64,000 nucleotides of DNA, from assembly GCA_004352715.1 (NCBI GenBank), contig SCFE01000058.1:89292-153291 (forward strand), in the 5' to 3' direction. The position numbers and the translations under genes were made by a program. The stretch's first letter is position 1, and every line of letters starts with the position of its first letter. A model generated the notes under the pieces. It did no database searches, was not told the origin of the DNA, and saw nothing but the letters and a program-made list of their open reading frames with translations. Origin of the DNA: Hofstenia miamia (Eukaryota; Xenacoelomorpha; Acoela). Positions 1-12,680 of the stretch are shown one piece after another.

Positions 1-1568
1 TCCAGCAGGTGGAGTGATTGAGGAAATAAATACTCAAAATATGGTCTTTTCTTCCACATCTGCAAGGGAATGCCAGAGAACATTCAGACCCAATTTGAAA
101 TGAAATGTGACATTGATGACAAATTGGAGAAAATGATTCGGAAAGCCATAGACATACAAGCAACAATCAAAAATAACACCTGCATCTATGAAAAACATTA
201 TGGAATAAAGAAAAGCAAACAGAATGGCAGAACATTTATAAAACACAGACAGGGAGCATGAAAGCTTTCAAGGAAAAGAAGACAGAGAAGTTTGGCAACA
301 TAAAAAGGTAATAGGGAAAATTGAAGAAAATTAGAGAAAGAGACATTAAGTGCTACAACTGTGGACAGAATGGACACAGAAAAGATGAATGTAGGAAACA
401 AATCAATATGATCAGAGAAGAGGAACCATATTACAAAGATGAGGATGTAATTGAGTCTGAAGCAGAATTTTTGGAAGATCCCCAAATGGAAGAAAAATCA
501 GAAAATTAGCTCAAGTGCTGACTCCAAAAAATTGAGCACTGATAATGATCATGATGAACTTGGACAATATCAACACAATAACAATAACAATAAATGGAAT
601 ATTAACAAAGGCAACAATCAAACAGGAGTGGCAACATTGATAATAACAGACAAGCGTGCAAAGAAACTGGGATTTAAATGAGATTTGGAATGATCAAACA
701 AAAGACTAATCAATGCATCCAGAGAATAAATAGATACAAAAGGCAAGCTCAACACAGTACAAATCAAGATAGCAAATACAACCTTCAAACAATTGCTAGT
801 AGTAATAGACACTCACAACAATTTATTGTTGTATGAGGTGATACTAGGCAATGACTTCCAAACAAAGAATCAATGTGTAATAAATTACTCCAATAGAACA
901 ATTAAATTGAGGATAGAAGAAATCAAAACTGAGTAGCAAGAAGGAAAGCTATCAGCAATAGCATTTGAACTGGAAGAAGATATCAAACTGCAGCTGTATC
1001 AGTGGAGGATGCGTGAAATTAAAGCAGAAGAAGATATCACAGCAGAGATAATGATCTATGATAACAAAGGGATCAATTTGAAAAGAGTCTCAATGCCATC
1101 AACTGTGTTCACCATAAAACATGGAAGAGGGAGAATACTGATACTAAACACAACTAATCATAATATCAACATAAGGAGAACAAATGTAAGAATACTTGGA
1201 AAGTATGTCAAATCAAGCATCAAAGCCATCTGGAAAACAATTGAAGACATTGATGAGCAGAGTAGTTTGTATGGTCAACTTGAGGACTTTCAAACAAAAA
1301 CAAGAGGTACTCCACACTGCTGATTCAAGGGCAAGTGGACAAAACCATCAATGCAGCAAGTACTCCCCACAGCATATTTGAGGGCAGAGGGATTAAAGCA
1401 AGTGAGGAAGATCAGTATAAAACACTGGATTTGTTGGAGGAGGAATACCAACACCTGAACGAAACACAATTACAACAGCTTAGAGAGGTGCTAGAGAGAC
1501 ACAAACAGATATTCAATTACAGAGAGATAAGCATGGTCCAGGCTACACAAACACAATTGCACATATGA
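1..1568 (+). pseudogene. Ty3/gypsy-type gag-protease-RT-start fragment, broken
   Basis: Remnant of an LTR-retrotransposon polyprotein cut by the window's left edge. A gag-like segment (about 70-261) precedes a nucleocapsid zinc knuckle at 351-392, CYNCGQNGHRKDEC, which is a perfect C-x2-C-x4-H-x4-C. A retropepsin-like region follows at about 620-940 with an LGND motif near 845-860; the expected catalytic Asp-Thr/Ser-Gly is not intact in the frame I can follow. A linker ORF (1009-1323) and a segment ending in a HKQIF-type run-up to reverse transcriptase (1335-1568) come next; the polymerase core is absent. Frame changes and stops occur throughout. The plus strand is markedly A-rich, as in many retroelement genomes. 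No LTR was recognised at the 3' side, so the copy is truncated. Class is fairly sure; subfamily unknown. Confidence 0.75.
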
Positions 1569-4500
1569 TTAATTAAATACTAGTTGTGAACAAAAAAATT
1601 GTTTTTTTGCATACAATTCAAAACTCATTTTGTGTATGACACATTTGCTTTAAAAATGTACTTTCTATAAAAAGCATTTCAATAAATAACAAAAAAGTAA
1701 AAAATTTGGAAACACTAAGAAAGTAAAAACATTGGGTTCTCAAAATGGGATTTTGTACATGACACTTGTTCTTTGAGAACCTTCACCTCAAAAATTCATT
1801 AATGCAAGAAAAAATTTACAAATTGGACTATAAAAAATATTCTCTTTGAATAAATTTCAATATTTTTCTATTAAATACATTGTAGTTGAAATTTGCTACT
1901 TTTTAATATTCTATGATTTGAGGGCATCAAGTGATAGCATGAAATTTGCTAAGAATCAAAATTCAGAGGTTACTTATGAAAATTCCAACCTATTCTACTT
2001 AGGAAAAATAAAGGAATTGAGCAGTTTTGGCCATCCAATAGAGTTAAATCAGGATGATGGAAATAACTTTAATCAATATTTTAGGTTAAATAAAAAGTGT
2101 GAAGACCTAAATGAAGTTTAAGTTGTGTTCTAACTTAACACTCAGTGTGCTTTCTGTTCATCAATGTTGGTTTAAATATATATACCTACAATGAAAAGGC
2201 ATCTTAAAACTGACTTCTCATATTGCATCTCATCTAAATCAGTATAATCAAGTGATAGTGTTGTAATTAGAGTTGGACATTGCTAGGTAGTTAACCTGCC
2301 CTGAGCTATGAACATGTTTAACCTGTTTTGATTTTACTCAGATTTAGCATGGCAAAACACAAATTTGGTAGACATGTAGCAAACACATATATGAAATATT
2401 ATATGCTGTTTATATTAAATAAAAAGCTTAGTGTTACAATAGGATAAACTTGAATAAATTGTAGTGCTGTTTTGTGCAAAATATATTTTGATATTAATGT
2501 ATGTTGTGGGAAATTTTGTCCTATCAACCTGATTAACATATCCAGAATGCCTAACATTAGTTGAAGCATATTCAGTAGCCTCCTTCATAAGGCAATTATT
2601 CAGTATCTAGCATAACTAGAAATAAATTTACAAAATTCACAGCAATTATGAGTAAAAAAATGTATTATCAAATCCTTAAAAGAATGGTATTCTTACAATA
2701 AAACTAAATGACACTGTTCAGCAACAGTTGCAATCTTTAGCAAGATCCCATGTTTTCTAGACATAGATAACACACATGAACTTAAATATTAAAATAAAAA
2801 ACACTGTGAAATCTAATGTCTCAGCTTTTTGAAATATACCTAGAAGTACATCATTATAGAATGTTGATTATAAGATCTTTTTTATGTTTCTCTTGTATTG
2901 CAATTCTATTTTAGTTCCAGTAGCATGTAAAGAAATACTGAAATTTGTCACCATTAATTGTGTTTGAAGAAAGTCTGCACTAGTGATAAAATTAAGCTTG
3001 AATGAAGATCAATAACATTAAATGGGTCATTCAAAGTTTTATCATATGTACAATAAAATATTTATCAGAATATTTTTTATGAAATCTAGCATAATTTTTT
3101 ATCACTTAGTATAGATTACAAATTTAATAAGCAACTGCTTTTTAAGTCATAGACTAAATTTTGATACTTATGTTATATTTATGATTAATTTTCTTATATT
3201 TGGTCAAAAAGATATGCTGGGTTGATCTCAAGGTTCTGTATGTCAGTTTGAAGTTTCCTTATGTCAGTAAAAAGTACCAACAATGATATTAGTATTTTCC
3301 AAATTTTAAATGCAAGATTAATATAAATATTTTTTGACCAATAGTAATTAAAGCATAGGAAAATTTGAAATACTGAAATAGCAGATAGAGTTTGGAATTT
3401 GTATATAAATTGAACTTAAAATTTATTGTGAGGATCATTGACATTTAGCTACAAGTCTTAATTTCTTGTTTTAATCTTTTGAAAATTCACATATTTTTTA
3501 CTCATACAGAATCTACATACAATTTTTGGTTTATTTTGTAATTATAATTTATTGAATTTTATGTATACAATAATGAATGCCTAAGTGCCTGAAAGGCTTT
3601 GAGAGTGGTGATTATCCAGTGGAATGCGACTTTGCTGGGCCCACTCATGAATGAAATTAGGTGTACATATAATTAGAAGTAAATTATTGACCAGTCATGC
3701 ATATTCATAAAATTTATAAAGCAAAATGCAGCACTTAGGTGAGGTGAGAATCTTTTGAAATCAAACAAATAACACTATTGATTATATATTTAACTAGTTT
3801 TGTGCATTGACTGTTTAAATTGAGTAACTACTGGAAGTCAGCCAAAGGTTGTGTTGGTCTGCTGAAATTAATTCAGAAGAATTATTGAATATGTAGTTAC
3901 CTAAATTACATTAGTTAATTTATTGCTAAAATGCTATCATAGATATCTTTTGCCTGTAGCAGGTTCCTAAAAATAAGTTAATAGGGATCTCCTGCAAGAA
4001 CAGATGTTACATTACATACACATAGTTACTAAAAATAATAATGCTTTACATATGTCAAATTGTTAGTATAGTAATGTATTAGGCTCAGTGTTACTCACAT
4101 TCACACAATTCTTGAAAGTGCAACTCCTCCATAGTTAAAGATAATAATGAATAAAAATTAGAAATGTAAGAAAGCTTAATGAAAACCTGGATACTTCTAA
4201 TATCAAATTGGATTTTTTTATTTACAACAATAAGAAATAATTAAGAACACAAAAAGAACCAAAGGTAATTAAGTTTTTGAATAATAATAAATTGAATGAT
4301 AACTAGAGAAAAATGAATAATAAGTAATTATCAAGGTCAGATAAAAAACACTAAAAAGATGAATTAGTAAAAATCAATAAACTGGAACTGATTAAAACCA
4401 AGAAAAAGGAAAAATAACCTAGTTGGTAATGTCTTTGCTTTTTAGCAGGATGCAATTTTCTCATTTGATAAAATGAAAGATGATGGTATCTGAATTTTCT

Positions 4501-6312
4501 CATATGATAATTTTAGTATGGCTAAGAAAATAACTATAAAAGACTTTGGAATTTATTGATGTAAAATTATTTTGAGGCTATGGCATTTCATAATACACTA
4601 AATCTTCAAACAATAGAGATATTTTTTATTTGTGACATCCTTGCTTTCATAAATTTATAGTATTATACTTCTATACTTCATAATGAAATACATAGTTCTT
4701 AAGTAACTGAACACTTTGCAGATGTTGACATTATGAGTAAACTGTTTTTGTAATCATGTTACTGTGATACTTTCTTGTTGGCTCTTGTGGTGGACACTAC
4801 AGGTGATCACCTTGTAGTGCCTCTACTAGATACATGGACTTAGTGTAAACACATTCTTATTTGTGTCAACAACCTTGATGTTATGTTAGTTATATTATGA
4901 CATCTTACTTAGAATACTACAGATGTGATCTCTCCTGATCAGCTGCACTTTCTTCTACTTCTATGGTTGGATTTCTATTTTTCAGAGAGACCTGGATCTA
5001 GTTAATGTGCTTATATCCTTCTCAAACTCCTCTTTTTAGAATTATGCACTAAGATATTTATTTAATAAATTATCACAGTAATTCTATTTTTTCTTTAGAG
5101 TTTTATCACAGAAATCCTCTGAGCTATAATTTGCTTTATCACAATGGATAAGGGGCAGCACACAAAAAATAAAACAAATTCAGAATAACGATGTAAAGCT
5201 TATATTATGAATTTTCACATAAGCCTTTAGTTTTCAGCTTGATATATCAAATTTTAGCAATTACTTTATTGTAAATTTAACCTAATAAGTAGTTTGCAAC
5301 ATGTTTTGGCTTTGCTTTTGTAATACTTATTATTGTTTATTTTGTAATCACAAAGTAAGAGTGATTACCAAGATTATTATAGTCTCACAATCACACTTGG
5401 TAACTACTTAACATATATTTGATTTCCTTTTGGATAAGATTCACATAACACTTTATGCATAAATCAGTCTAAACAGCTAATTGAAAAGAATACAAAAATG
5501 TTGAATTAGTTAGTTATGAACAAGATTTAATGTATCAAAAATTGACTGTCTTGTATTGCAAATTAACAAAGCACTAAAGAAACTACTAGGAGCTTCTTCA
5601 AAATAATTAATTGAGGATATATTGTACAATATCAAAAATGTTTCAGTAATGTGTGCAACAAAACTATATAAGTAAACTTTAGCAAAGTCTTAGGAAATCA
5701 AACATAGATTACTTTCAATTTAAGGGAAAATTCACATTTCAACTGAATTTGTTTTCAATATTCATTAAATTCAGCTGAAGACAAAGCTTTAATTTCAAAT
5801 AGTCAAGAGTTAAATTTCACAATATTTTAAGCTTCAAAATATGTTTAGTCAAATATTTTTACATTCATTTTAATTTTTATCATTCCTTAAGTATATTGGG
5901 GGACTTTCACCCAAAATTAAAAACTGCTAAAATGCTACTATATAGATGAATAATCAATAGAAAATTTTGTACAGTAGGCGTCCAGGGTTTCAATATTATT
6001 TATCTTTTAGATATTCAGTATTAAACGCTAATTTTTTATTTGAAGTCAGAGTATGAATATTTAGGACGAAGCAGTATGAGCTTAAATTAGTCGTCACAAA
6101 GGTTGACGTGTTTTATATTTATTCTTTATTATTGTTAATTCTAATACAAATAAGATTACGTTCCGACTTGGGATGCAAGGAAACTAAGTGTGTAGTTAGC
6201 ATACTTCTTATCAAGTTGTATATCAGGAATGTAAGCTACCCTGAAATATGATAATTCAACTTGAAATCTTAAATTCTAATTACAAAATGTAATGGAGCTA
6301 TATCACATTCAT
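1569..6312. other. AT-rich stretch with no supported gene
   Basis: I see no conserved coding segment, RNA gene or clear mobile-element end. A 91-codon ORF at 1846-2121 (+) has unremarkable composition and no recognised domain; it could be a chance ORF or an isolated exon. A short more GC-rich piece at about 3585-3650 stands out from its surroundings but matches nothing I know. Confidence 0.5.
1846..2121 (+). CDS. hypothetical 91-aa ORF, doubtful
   Basis: Open frame of 91 codons ending in TAA. The first third is hydrophobic and aromatic-rich and the rest is polar, with several Asn, Asp and Glu. No domain was recognised and no neighbouring exon could be tied to it. In such AT-rich sequence a chance ORF of this length is possible, so this is recorded only as a candidate. 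Confidence 0.15.
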   Translation: MNKFQYFSIKYIVVEICYFLIFYDLRASSDSMKFAKNQNSEVTYENSNLFYLGKIKELSSFGHPIELNQDDGNNFNQYFRLNKKCEDLNEV

Positions 6313-7300
6313 GGCGGATGCGTAAATTAGGTGTTTGGGAGGTTTAGTTTGGGAGTTTGAAAAGTTAATATTCTTTCATAGTATGTAGATGAAAAAATTA
6401 TGAGTTTGGGAACTTGTCGATTAAGAATTTGGGCATTTGTTTAAATTATATCGATTACGAATAATAAATCGATTAAGGTTTCCCAATTATTTAATCGAAT
6501 TATTGTTAAACAATTTTAAGTTTTCAAGGTCCCAAACTTTCCCAAATGTTTACTCATTATGCAATGATTTTTCACCCTCTTAAACTTTCATTTTTGTTGA
6601 TGAACTAAGATTTCAAGCAAGCACTCTCCCAAAAAGAGGTCGATCCGTTGCAGGACAAAGAGCAACCGCTTCAGTTCTAGAAATATATCAATAGTAGCAG
6701 CGAGGAATAAGACAGGCCGTTATTATACAAGATAAATTACAGGCATGTGAAATTTTAAGATTTTCCAATATGTTTGAATGATAATTCAAAATAAATGTCA
6801 TAAAAAATATTAGGGATCCTCTTTGTGTCTTAGAAAAGGCTAGAATACATCATGCTACACTGATCTTTTGGATGTTTTCATTACTTTCTAAAACCTGTCT
6901 CTTCCTCTACCCTATTGAGATTTTTTGCAAAATAGAAGAACTACGTAATTAGGCAACAATCGTCGAATAACACTCAATTAATAAATTCATTAAAAAATGA
7001 CGTTTTGCGATTACATCTGTAGATTGCGAAGCATCTTATAGGAATATGCTTAGGTTTTTTGGAGAAATCAGCAAATAGGGAGGAAATCAATAACTAAAGG
7101 TCGTTACATTAAAGAATTTTGACATAAACTTATAATGGTATTTGATTTTTTAAACCGGCAAAAATGAATTTTTTCATTTTGTGTAATGAATTTTCAAAAG
7201 TATTTTTTTGCAGATTTTTAACGTTTTCAAGTTTCAAAATTCCTAAATTAAACTATCCCAAATTCCCAAGAGGTCCCAAACCCTGATCTGCACATCCGTC
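6313..7300. mobile_element. non-autonomous DNA transposon with TTTGGGA-rich inverted ends
   Basis: The left end starts GGCGGATGCG and runs into repeated TTTGGGA-like words (to about 6365). The right end, read as reverse complement from 7300, starts GACGGATGTGC and runs into the same words. Between them are further TCCCAAA/TTTGGGA runs and ATCGATTA-type words but no coding frame. This is the pattern of a roughly 1 kb MITE-like element. No exact target duplication was found, so the superfamily is left open. Confidence 0.55.
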
Positions 7301-7529
7301 AAATATCAAATTTATAAGTAGAATCACGACGAATTACTCCGAAAAATTCTAATCCGAGCGTGAGTTAAGAACGCTCTTCTTCTTACAGCATTTTGGTTAT
7401 TTATAAGATAGTTTGCGCTATTGTTTTTAATTTTCCTTCATAGCCATATTACTTTAACATTTTATTTCAATAAAAGCCTGTCTTTACACGAATTAATCCG
7501 AAATTTGTGTAATGTAAACTTGTTCTATG

Positions 7530-7755
7530 TTAACTACACGATTTAATCTGCCCGACTTAGAAAAGAACCGCATATAAAATGTATTAAAAATGAAAAAAAT
7601 AAATTTTATTATTTGTAGTATTAAAAAGTTGGAATCATTCGACAAAATCGGCTCGATTAAATCGCTAGTTAGGCCAGAAAAAGTTTTGCATTCCAGAATT
7701 TCCTCACCTAACTATATAAATGGTCCGATTAAATCGTGTAGCTAAAACAGACCTT
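7530..7755. repeat. MITE copy with ACACGATTTAAT inverted arms
   Basis: Contains TTAACTACACGATTTAAT near its left side and GATTAAATCGTGTAG near its right side, in inverted orientation. A middle segment (GCATTCCAGAATTTCC) recurs in slightly changed form at about 14620. The same arms and core at 14540-14720 show that this is a dispersed family. Confidence 0.5.
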
Positions 7756-8565
7756 TACCCAATAATTCTTATGTTTTAAATTACATATTACACTAGTATA
7801 AGAAGCTATTTATAATAACGAGCTCATGAAACTAAACATTTTCTAATCATTTCTTACCTTTGTTAAGAACGATACCCTGAACAGGAATAGGATAGATTCT
7901 CACATTAATAAATGTCTCATTTGCTACCTAGTTATCAAAACTGAAATCAGTCGAAGTAAACTATATTCTTGAAGCCTAAGCACGTGATACGGGATAACGT
8001 GTCATTGAGTGAATTGATAGTGGAGGCTCTACCATAGGTACAGGGAAGAAAATTTACTTAGTGAAGGGGCGACATTCTACTCGAATAATTATTGTTGTTT
8101 TCATATTACTCATTTCCGTTAATGTTGTGAGTTGATGATAATAAGTGAATTAAATTCCAAAATTTGATTTCAGGAGCACCTTAGAATGAAATGTTCCTTC
8201 AAAAATTGTATCAAAGCTCCAAATAATGAAATAATGAAAGCATTCTCATGCATGATGTATTCCGTCATTAAGTGCTCCAAATGCGTTCGGCTAAAAACCA
8301 CGTTTGATGATAACGGCTCGTGCTCCCATTGATTGCACAGATATTTTTCCGAAGCATGTAGCCTTATTTTCGTATTGTTCCTAAGAACATTGAGCCTCGG
8401 TATAAAGATTGTCTTATGAAAACGAATTTAATTTATCCTTTTATCTATATTTTAAAATGATTTATTTATTTAATCGAATATGTAGTTTGATTTTTAAGGA
8501 TTAATGTTCTATATATAAAGTGGTGTTTCAAAAGCACTTATTCGAAGTTCTGTATATATTTTTCA

Positions 8566-8589
8566 ATTATTTTTATTCCCTCGTTTTAG
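8566..8589 (+). promoter_or_regulatory. 3' splice-site-like tract directly before the SRPRB start codon
   Basis: A pyrimidine-rich run ending in TTCCCTCGTTTTAG abuts the ATG at 8590. This is the form of a 3' splice acceptor. It suggests that the first coding exon is preceded by an intron in the 5' untranslated region, or that the mRNA receives a trans-spliced leader here. No upstream exon or donor was identified. Confidence 0.45.
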
Positions 8590-8755
8590 ATGGACAACGT
8601 TTCTTCCTTGTTTTTGCAATATAATGTGGATGCCACATCTGTAACAATTGTGATTTCTCTTTGTATTACTTTGGTTATTTTCACATGGATAGTCTGTCGT
8701 TTGTTTCGAGGTTCTAAAGGAAATTATGTGCTTTTTATTGGTTGTGAAGACGTAG
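8590..8755 (+). CDS. SRPRB: SRP receptor beta subunit, coding exon 1
   Basis: SRPRB is the membrane-anchored GTPase of the ER that tethers SRP receptor alpha, so that ribosome-SRP complexes dock at the translocon. The three exons here encode 234 aa, close to the usual size. Exon 1 gives residues 1-55 plus the first base of codon 56: a short N-terminus, one membrane segment at about residues 18-39, and the start of the P-loop (residues 51-58, GCEDVGKT, completed by exon 2). The exon ends at 8755 before GTTTGT. Splicing to 9523 rebuilds an exact G-x4-GKT, and this decides the donor over an alternative GT four bases upstream. The ATG is the first in frame and follows an acceptor-like tract. Confidence 0.9.
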
Positions 8756-9522
8756 GTTTGTTAAAATTCATTTGTCCACTTATACTTTGTGCATGCTGAT
8801 GTATTCCACATTATGCACAATGTGTATTTAGCATTTATTTGTGTTTTATTAATATCAACATTCGTTTCTGCACGTGAATATAGGTATTTTTACCCTATCG
8901 ATTTTTCTCATTTATCAACAACGCACTAGAGATAACGATCCTTTATATTTGTGAGCCAGCTACTTTACTATCTGATAACTGATTATTTATCATTTGTTGG
9001 GTTTTTAAAACCCAATTGTATATAAGAAGACACTGAGGTCTTGAAATATCTAGAATGTTTTTAATTGAACATGGATAGCTTTTCCAATGTTAATTTGCAG
9101 TATCTTTCCAAATATTAGTTGGTAGGGTGATTTATATTTTTTCCAAGGTTGCTCATGTCAGATATTCACAATTACACATTTCAATTGTGTGCTGCACTAC
9201 AGTAATATAATTTTAAATTTTTTAGCAATCATGCTTTTTTATCTTAAATATTTTTCAAACAAAAAAACACTTAAAATAGAGTTTAACTTTTTTGTTAATG
9301 CAAAAGTTTGCACAAATTCAGCCGCATTATTTAAAGTTGTGCTATTAACAAGAACGTCTAGATGTGCATCACTCTTTGAGCAAAATGCTGATATAATTGC
9401 TGAATTCAACTGTTTAAATTCCTTGAAATTCGAATGTATTTTATCAAAGCAATTAATGATTAAATTGCAATTTGGTGAATTTTTTGATATTGTTTAAACT
9501 CCCTGTAAATAATTTGTTTTAG
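8756..9522 (+). other. SRPRB intron 1
   Basis: 767-base intron from GTTTGT to TTTTAG, phase 1. It contains a 102-codon ORF (9189-9497) without a recognised domain, which I take as chance. Nothing else was seen. Confidence 0.8.
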
Positions 9523-9766
9523 GAAAAACCCACATTTTTGCATGTTTAACGGGAGGAACACAAAATGGGAAAACGGTTACATCTATTAAAGAAAATTTAG
9601 CGTTGCTCGATGGCCAAGAACGGTATTTTATAGTGGATATTCCAGGAAATCAAAGAATAACATGGCGTGTATTTGAGCAAGTTAAAAATAAAGCTGCCGC
9701 TTTAATGTTCGTTGCTGACAGTGCAACTTTCAAGAATCAATCCGAATTAGCAGATGTGGTCTACAG
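9523..9766 (+). CDS. SRPRB: SRP receptor beta subunit, coding exon 2
   Basis: Encodes residues 56-137 of the 234-aa protein: the end of the P-loop (GKT), the switch I threonine in VTSI (about residue 75), and the G3 motif DIPGN (residues 94-98), typical of the Arf/SR-beta group where a proline replaces the usual residue before glycine. The strand VADSA follows at about residues 119-123. Acceptor TTTTAG and donor GTAATC are both canonical. The exon is 244 bases and leaves phase 2, which matches exon 3. No frame break was seen. Confidence 0.92.
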
Positions 9767-10439
9767 GTAATCTTGATATTTCTAGCATCCGTTTTCGCGT
9801 ATTATTTATATAAGGGATTTTGAGAACGTTCATATATACTATATTAATGCGCTAAAGGGTTTTGTTCATAATCCTGCATGGGAATGTTTCAGCATGAATA
9901 TATTAGATGAGAAATAAGTGTTAGCCTTTGTTATCAGGCAATCTAGTAAAAATTATTCAACTATTACAAATAAAACGTATAATTATAAAAATAACAAAAA
10001 CAAATATTTAAATTTGAATCAAAGTGATTCTAAAAATAGCTTATTTTTATTCTAATTGTGAGAGTTATTGCATGATTTAATTGCCTTGAAAATGAAAGCT
10101 TCAGTCCAGACAATAATGTTCTTTCTCATCTAACACCTAATTTTGCAGTTTACCTAGTACCATAGCATCTTCAAATTTAAATTGCAAACCAAAAGGTAAG
10201 TCGGTAAACTTATGAGTCTATAGTTTTAGGAACAGCCATGGGTAACAAATATCAAATTTGTGTTTATAAACTTTATGATGACCCTTTCCAAAAGTAAATC
10301 TTTGAAATTTTGCAGGGTAGTCTATTTTATACTTCCTACCCCCATAGTAAATATATTTAAGTTTGAGTGAATACTGCAGGGGCAATAACCAAAAATATGT
10401 ATTCTGTGAAAAAAGTGCGATTTTCACTAAATGCCTAAG

Positions 10440-10746
10440 AAATTTCGAATAAGCTCGCAAAACTCGATCGGAAAAACTCGGAAGAGAAATCATCAAAACT
10501 CGAACTCGCTCGAAAATCCACTCGAAAATAGCGTAAGAATTAAATTTCTTTAAATATCAATTTTCTTACCAATCACAATTATCTTAGAATTATTGTAAAA
10601 TAAATGTTTTTTACACTAAAAAACTCGGAATTAGAAAAAAACTCGATTGAACTCGGAATTTAATTTAAAAAATTACTCGAACTCGAACTCGAAACGTAAA
10701 AACTCGAACTCGGCCCGAGTAACTCGAACTCGACTCGAAAACCCTG
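10440..10746. repeat. degenerate AACTCG hexamer array, probable hAT-type transposon end
   Basis: Two blocks (about 10440-10530 and 10618-10746) are built of imperfect AACTCG/GAACTC words. The second ends ...CTCGAAAACCCTGG, whose reverse complement begins CCAGGGTTTTCGAGTC. CAGGG-type starts followed by degenerate hexamers are a known style of hAT inverted repeats. The opposite end and an 8-bp target duplication were not found, so the assignment is tentative. Confidence 0.4.
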
Positions 10747-10790
10747 GTCCATAGCAAAAGGCGGGAAATGTATGTATGTATATATAGATG

Positions 10791-12420
10791 ACACGCAAAA
10801 GTATTGGATACATTGCATTTTTCTGTGCTTATTCCAGAATACTTTTTGTTTCAGTCTGAAAACATATTGATCTATTTTTGACTATAAATATCTTGCATGT
10901 ACTAATACAAAAACTAAAAATATCTCTGTGACATATAATTCACAAGCAAAAAATTAAAATAAGCGAACGCAAAAGTATTGGATACATAGATTTGTTCCAT
11001 CATGATTTGTAAAATATCATATTTTGAATAATAGGCTTCATTTCCATTTCCATAAATTTTCCATAGAAATTCATTTCCATAGAAATTTCGATGAAACTGG
11101 ATATTAATTAATGAGCCTGTGAATGGACCAATAAAAAAAGAGCATATCGCCCTGCTATGGCCACTAAAATATCTTCAATCTTTATCGATCTACAATTTCT
11201 CTAGACTCAGGGGCAAAGTTAAAGAATTATCAAGTGATCATTGAGAGGCATAAAACAGGAGATGGCTATAGAAAAATATCACGGGATTTCAACTTGCCTT
11301 TATCTACAGTAGGAAACTTGATTAGAAAGTGGAAAAAATTTAATACAACTGCAAACATGCAGAGGAATGGCATGCCTCGTAAAATTGACAAAAAAAGGGA
11401 AAGATGGTTTGCTCCCAAAGTTCAAAGGAACCCTTACATCAAACGTCAAGAAATTCAAAATGTTTTGAAAGCTACAGGCAAAGAAGTTAGCAAAGACACA
11501 ATAAGCAGGACTCTCCATCTCACAGGGCTGCATTCTAGGGTACCAGGGAAAGTTCCTCTACTAAAACCTAAACACCTGAAAGCACGTTTAAGCTTTGTGA
11601 AACAATATGAAAACGAATCAGGGGATTTTTGGGCTAAAGTAATATGGTCTGATGAGACCAAAATTGATTTTTTTCGGAAGGAATACTGCCGCACGTGTTT
11701 CGAGAAAGAAAAGAACACCCCCAAAAGCCTCAAAACACCATTCCTTCTGTGAAGTAAGGCCGTGGAAGCATTATGGTTTTTGGGGGTTTTTCTTCAAATG
11801 GCACTGGGGAACTGGATATAATCAAAGGAAGAATGGATGCCTCTCAATACCGCAGCATACCTGAGCAAAATCTTCTTAAATCTGCCAGATTATTAAGACA
11901 TGGGCGCAGTTTTCTTTTTCAGCAGGACAATGATCCTAAGCACATGGCAAAAACAACTCAAAAATGGTTGGATGATAATGCCGTTGACGTGATTAAATTG
12001 CCCAACCAATCTCCAGACCTCAATCCCATAGAAAATCTGTGGAAAGAATTAAAAGTGCGAGTTCATTTGAGGAATCCGCAAAATGTTCAACAATTTGAGG
12101 ATTTCTGCAAGGAAGAATGGAGCAAAATTCCAGTTGATATGTGCAAAAGCCTAACAAGTAATTATGGAAAGAGACTAGAAGAAGTGAAACAAAGTAGAGG
12201 CTATGCAACAAAATATTAAGTGAATGTATCCAATACTTTTCAATTGCTTAATTTAGAATTTTTGTTCATTAAGTGTTTGTAGAATATATATATATATATA
12301 TTGAACATTTTTATGTATAAAGCCAACTAATATCTAACCTATGTATCATTTCTGACTTGAAAAAACAAATACCTTGCATTAAGCAACAACAAATGCAAAG
12401 TATTCAATACTTTTGCGTGT
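10791..12420 (+). mobile_element. Tc1/mariner element with inverted ends
   Basis: Left end ACACGCAAAAGTATTGGATA at 10791. The right end at about 12392-12420 is its inverted form (GTATTCAATACTTTTGCGTG). The 1.6 kb span encloses a DD34E transposase pseudogene, the normal size for Tc1. A TA-rich flank (TATATAGATG) precedes the left end. A second right-end copy follows after a 21-N gap. Confidence 0.85.
11200..12219 (+). pseudogene. Tc1-type DD34E transposase, frameshifted
   Basis: Cut-and-paste transposase that binds the inverted ends and cleaves with a DDE triad. The frame from 11234 gives the paired helix-turn-helix DNA-binding region (about 11234-11540) and WSDETKI (about 11645-11665), which carries the first catalytic Asp. 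A different frame from 11773 gives GGFSS, then QDNDPKH with the second Asp (about 11923), and SPDLNPIENLW with the Glu (about 12010-12042). The C-terminus ends KRLEEVKQ...ATKY at 12219. The frame is lost between about 11670 and 11770, and the beginning upstream of 11234 is also out of frame. Total coding length would be near 340 codons, as usual for Tc1. Certainly inactive as assembled. Confidence 0.88.
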
Positions 12421-12457
12421 TACTGTAAAAATAAGTTTAATTTAGAAGCTACTTCGA

Positions 12458-12478
12458 NNNNNNNNNNNNNNNNNNNNN
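12458..12478. other. assembly gap, 21 N
   Basis: Run of N separating the end of one Tc1 right end from a second, nearly identical one. Confidence 0.99.
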
Positions 12479-12620
12479 ATATATATATTCTGGTTTGAAC
12501 ATTTTTATGTATAAAGCCAACTAATATCTAACATATGTATCATTTCTGACTTGAAAAAACAAATACCTTGCATTAAGCAACAACAAATGCAATGTATCCA
12601 ATACTTTTGTGTGTCACTAT
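12479..12620. repeat. second copy of the Tc1 right end
   Basis: Repeats 12289-12420 with few changes and ends ATCCAATACTTTTGTGTGTCAC, closer to the intact left end than the first copy is. It is either an allele placed in tandem by the assembler across the gap or a second element. The flank TATAGT after it fits TA target choice. Confidence 0.75.
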
Positions 12621-12680
12621 ACTATAGTAAGTAACTGTAAAAGTGAATCTAGTGAAGAAATGTTTCTTCCTAGATGCATA

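Noticed and set aside
8756-8799. Continuation of the exon 1 ORF to 8799
   Set aside because: Reading through destroys the P-loop, whereas splicing at 8755 restores G-x4-GKT with canonical splice sites.
10218-10496. Minus-strand 92-codon ORF
   Set aside because: It overlaps the AACTCG hexamer array and has no domain; a chance ORF.
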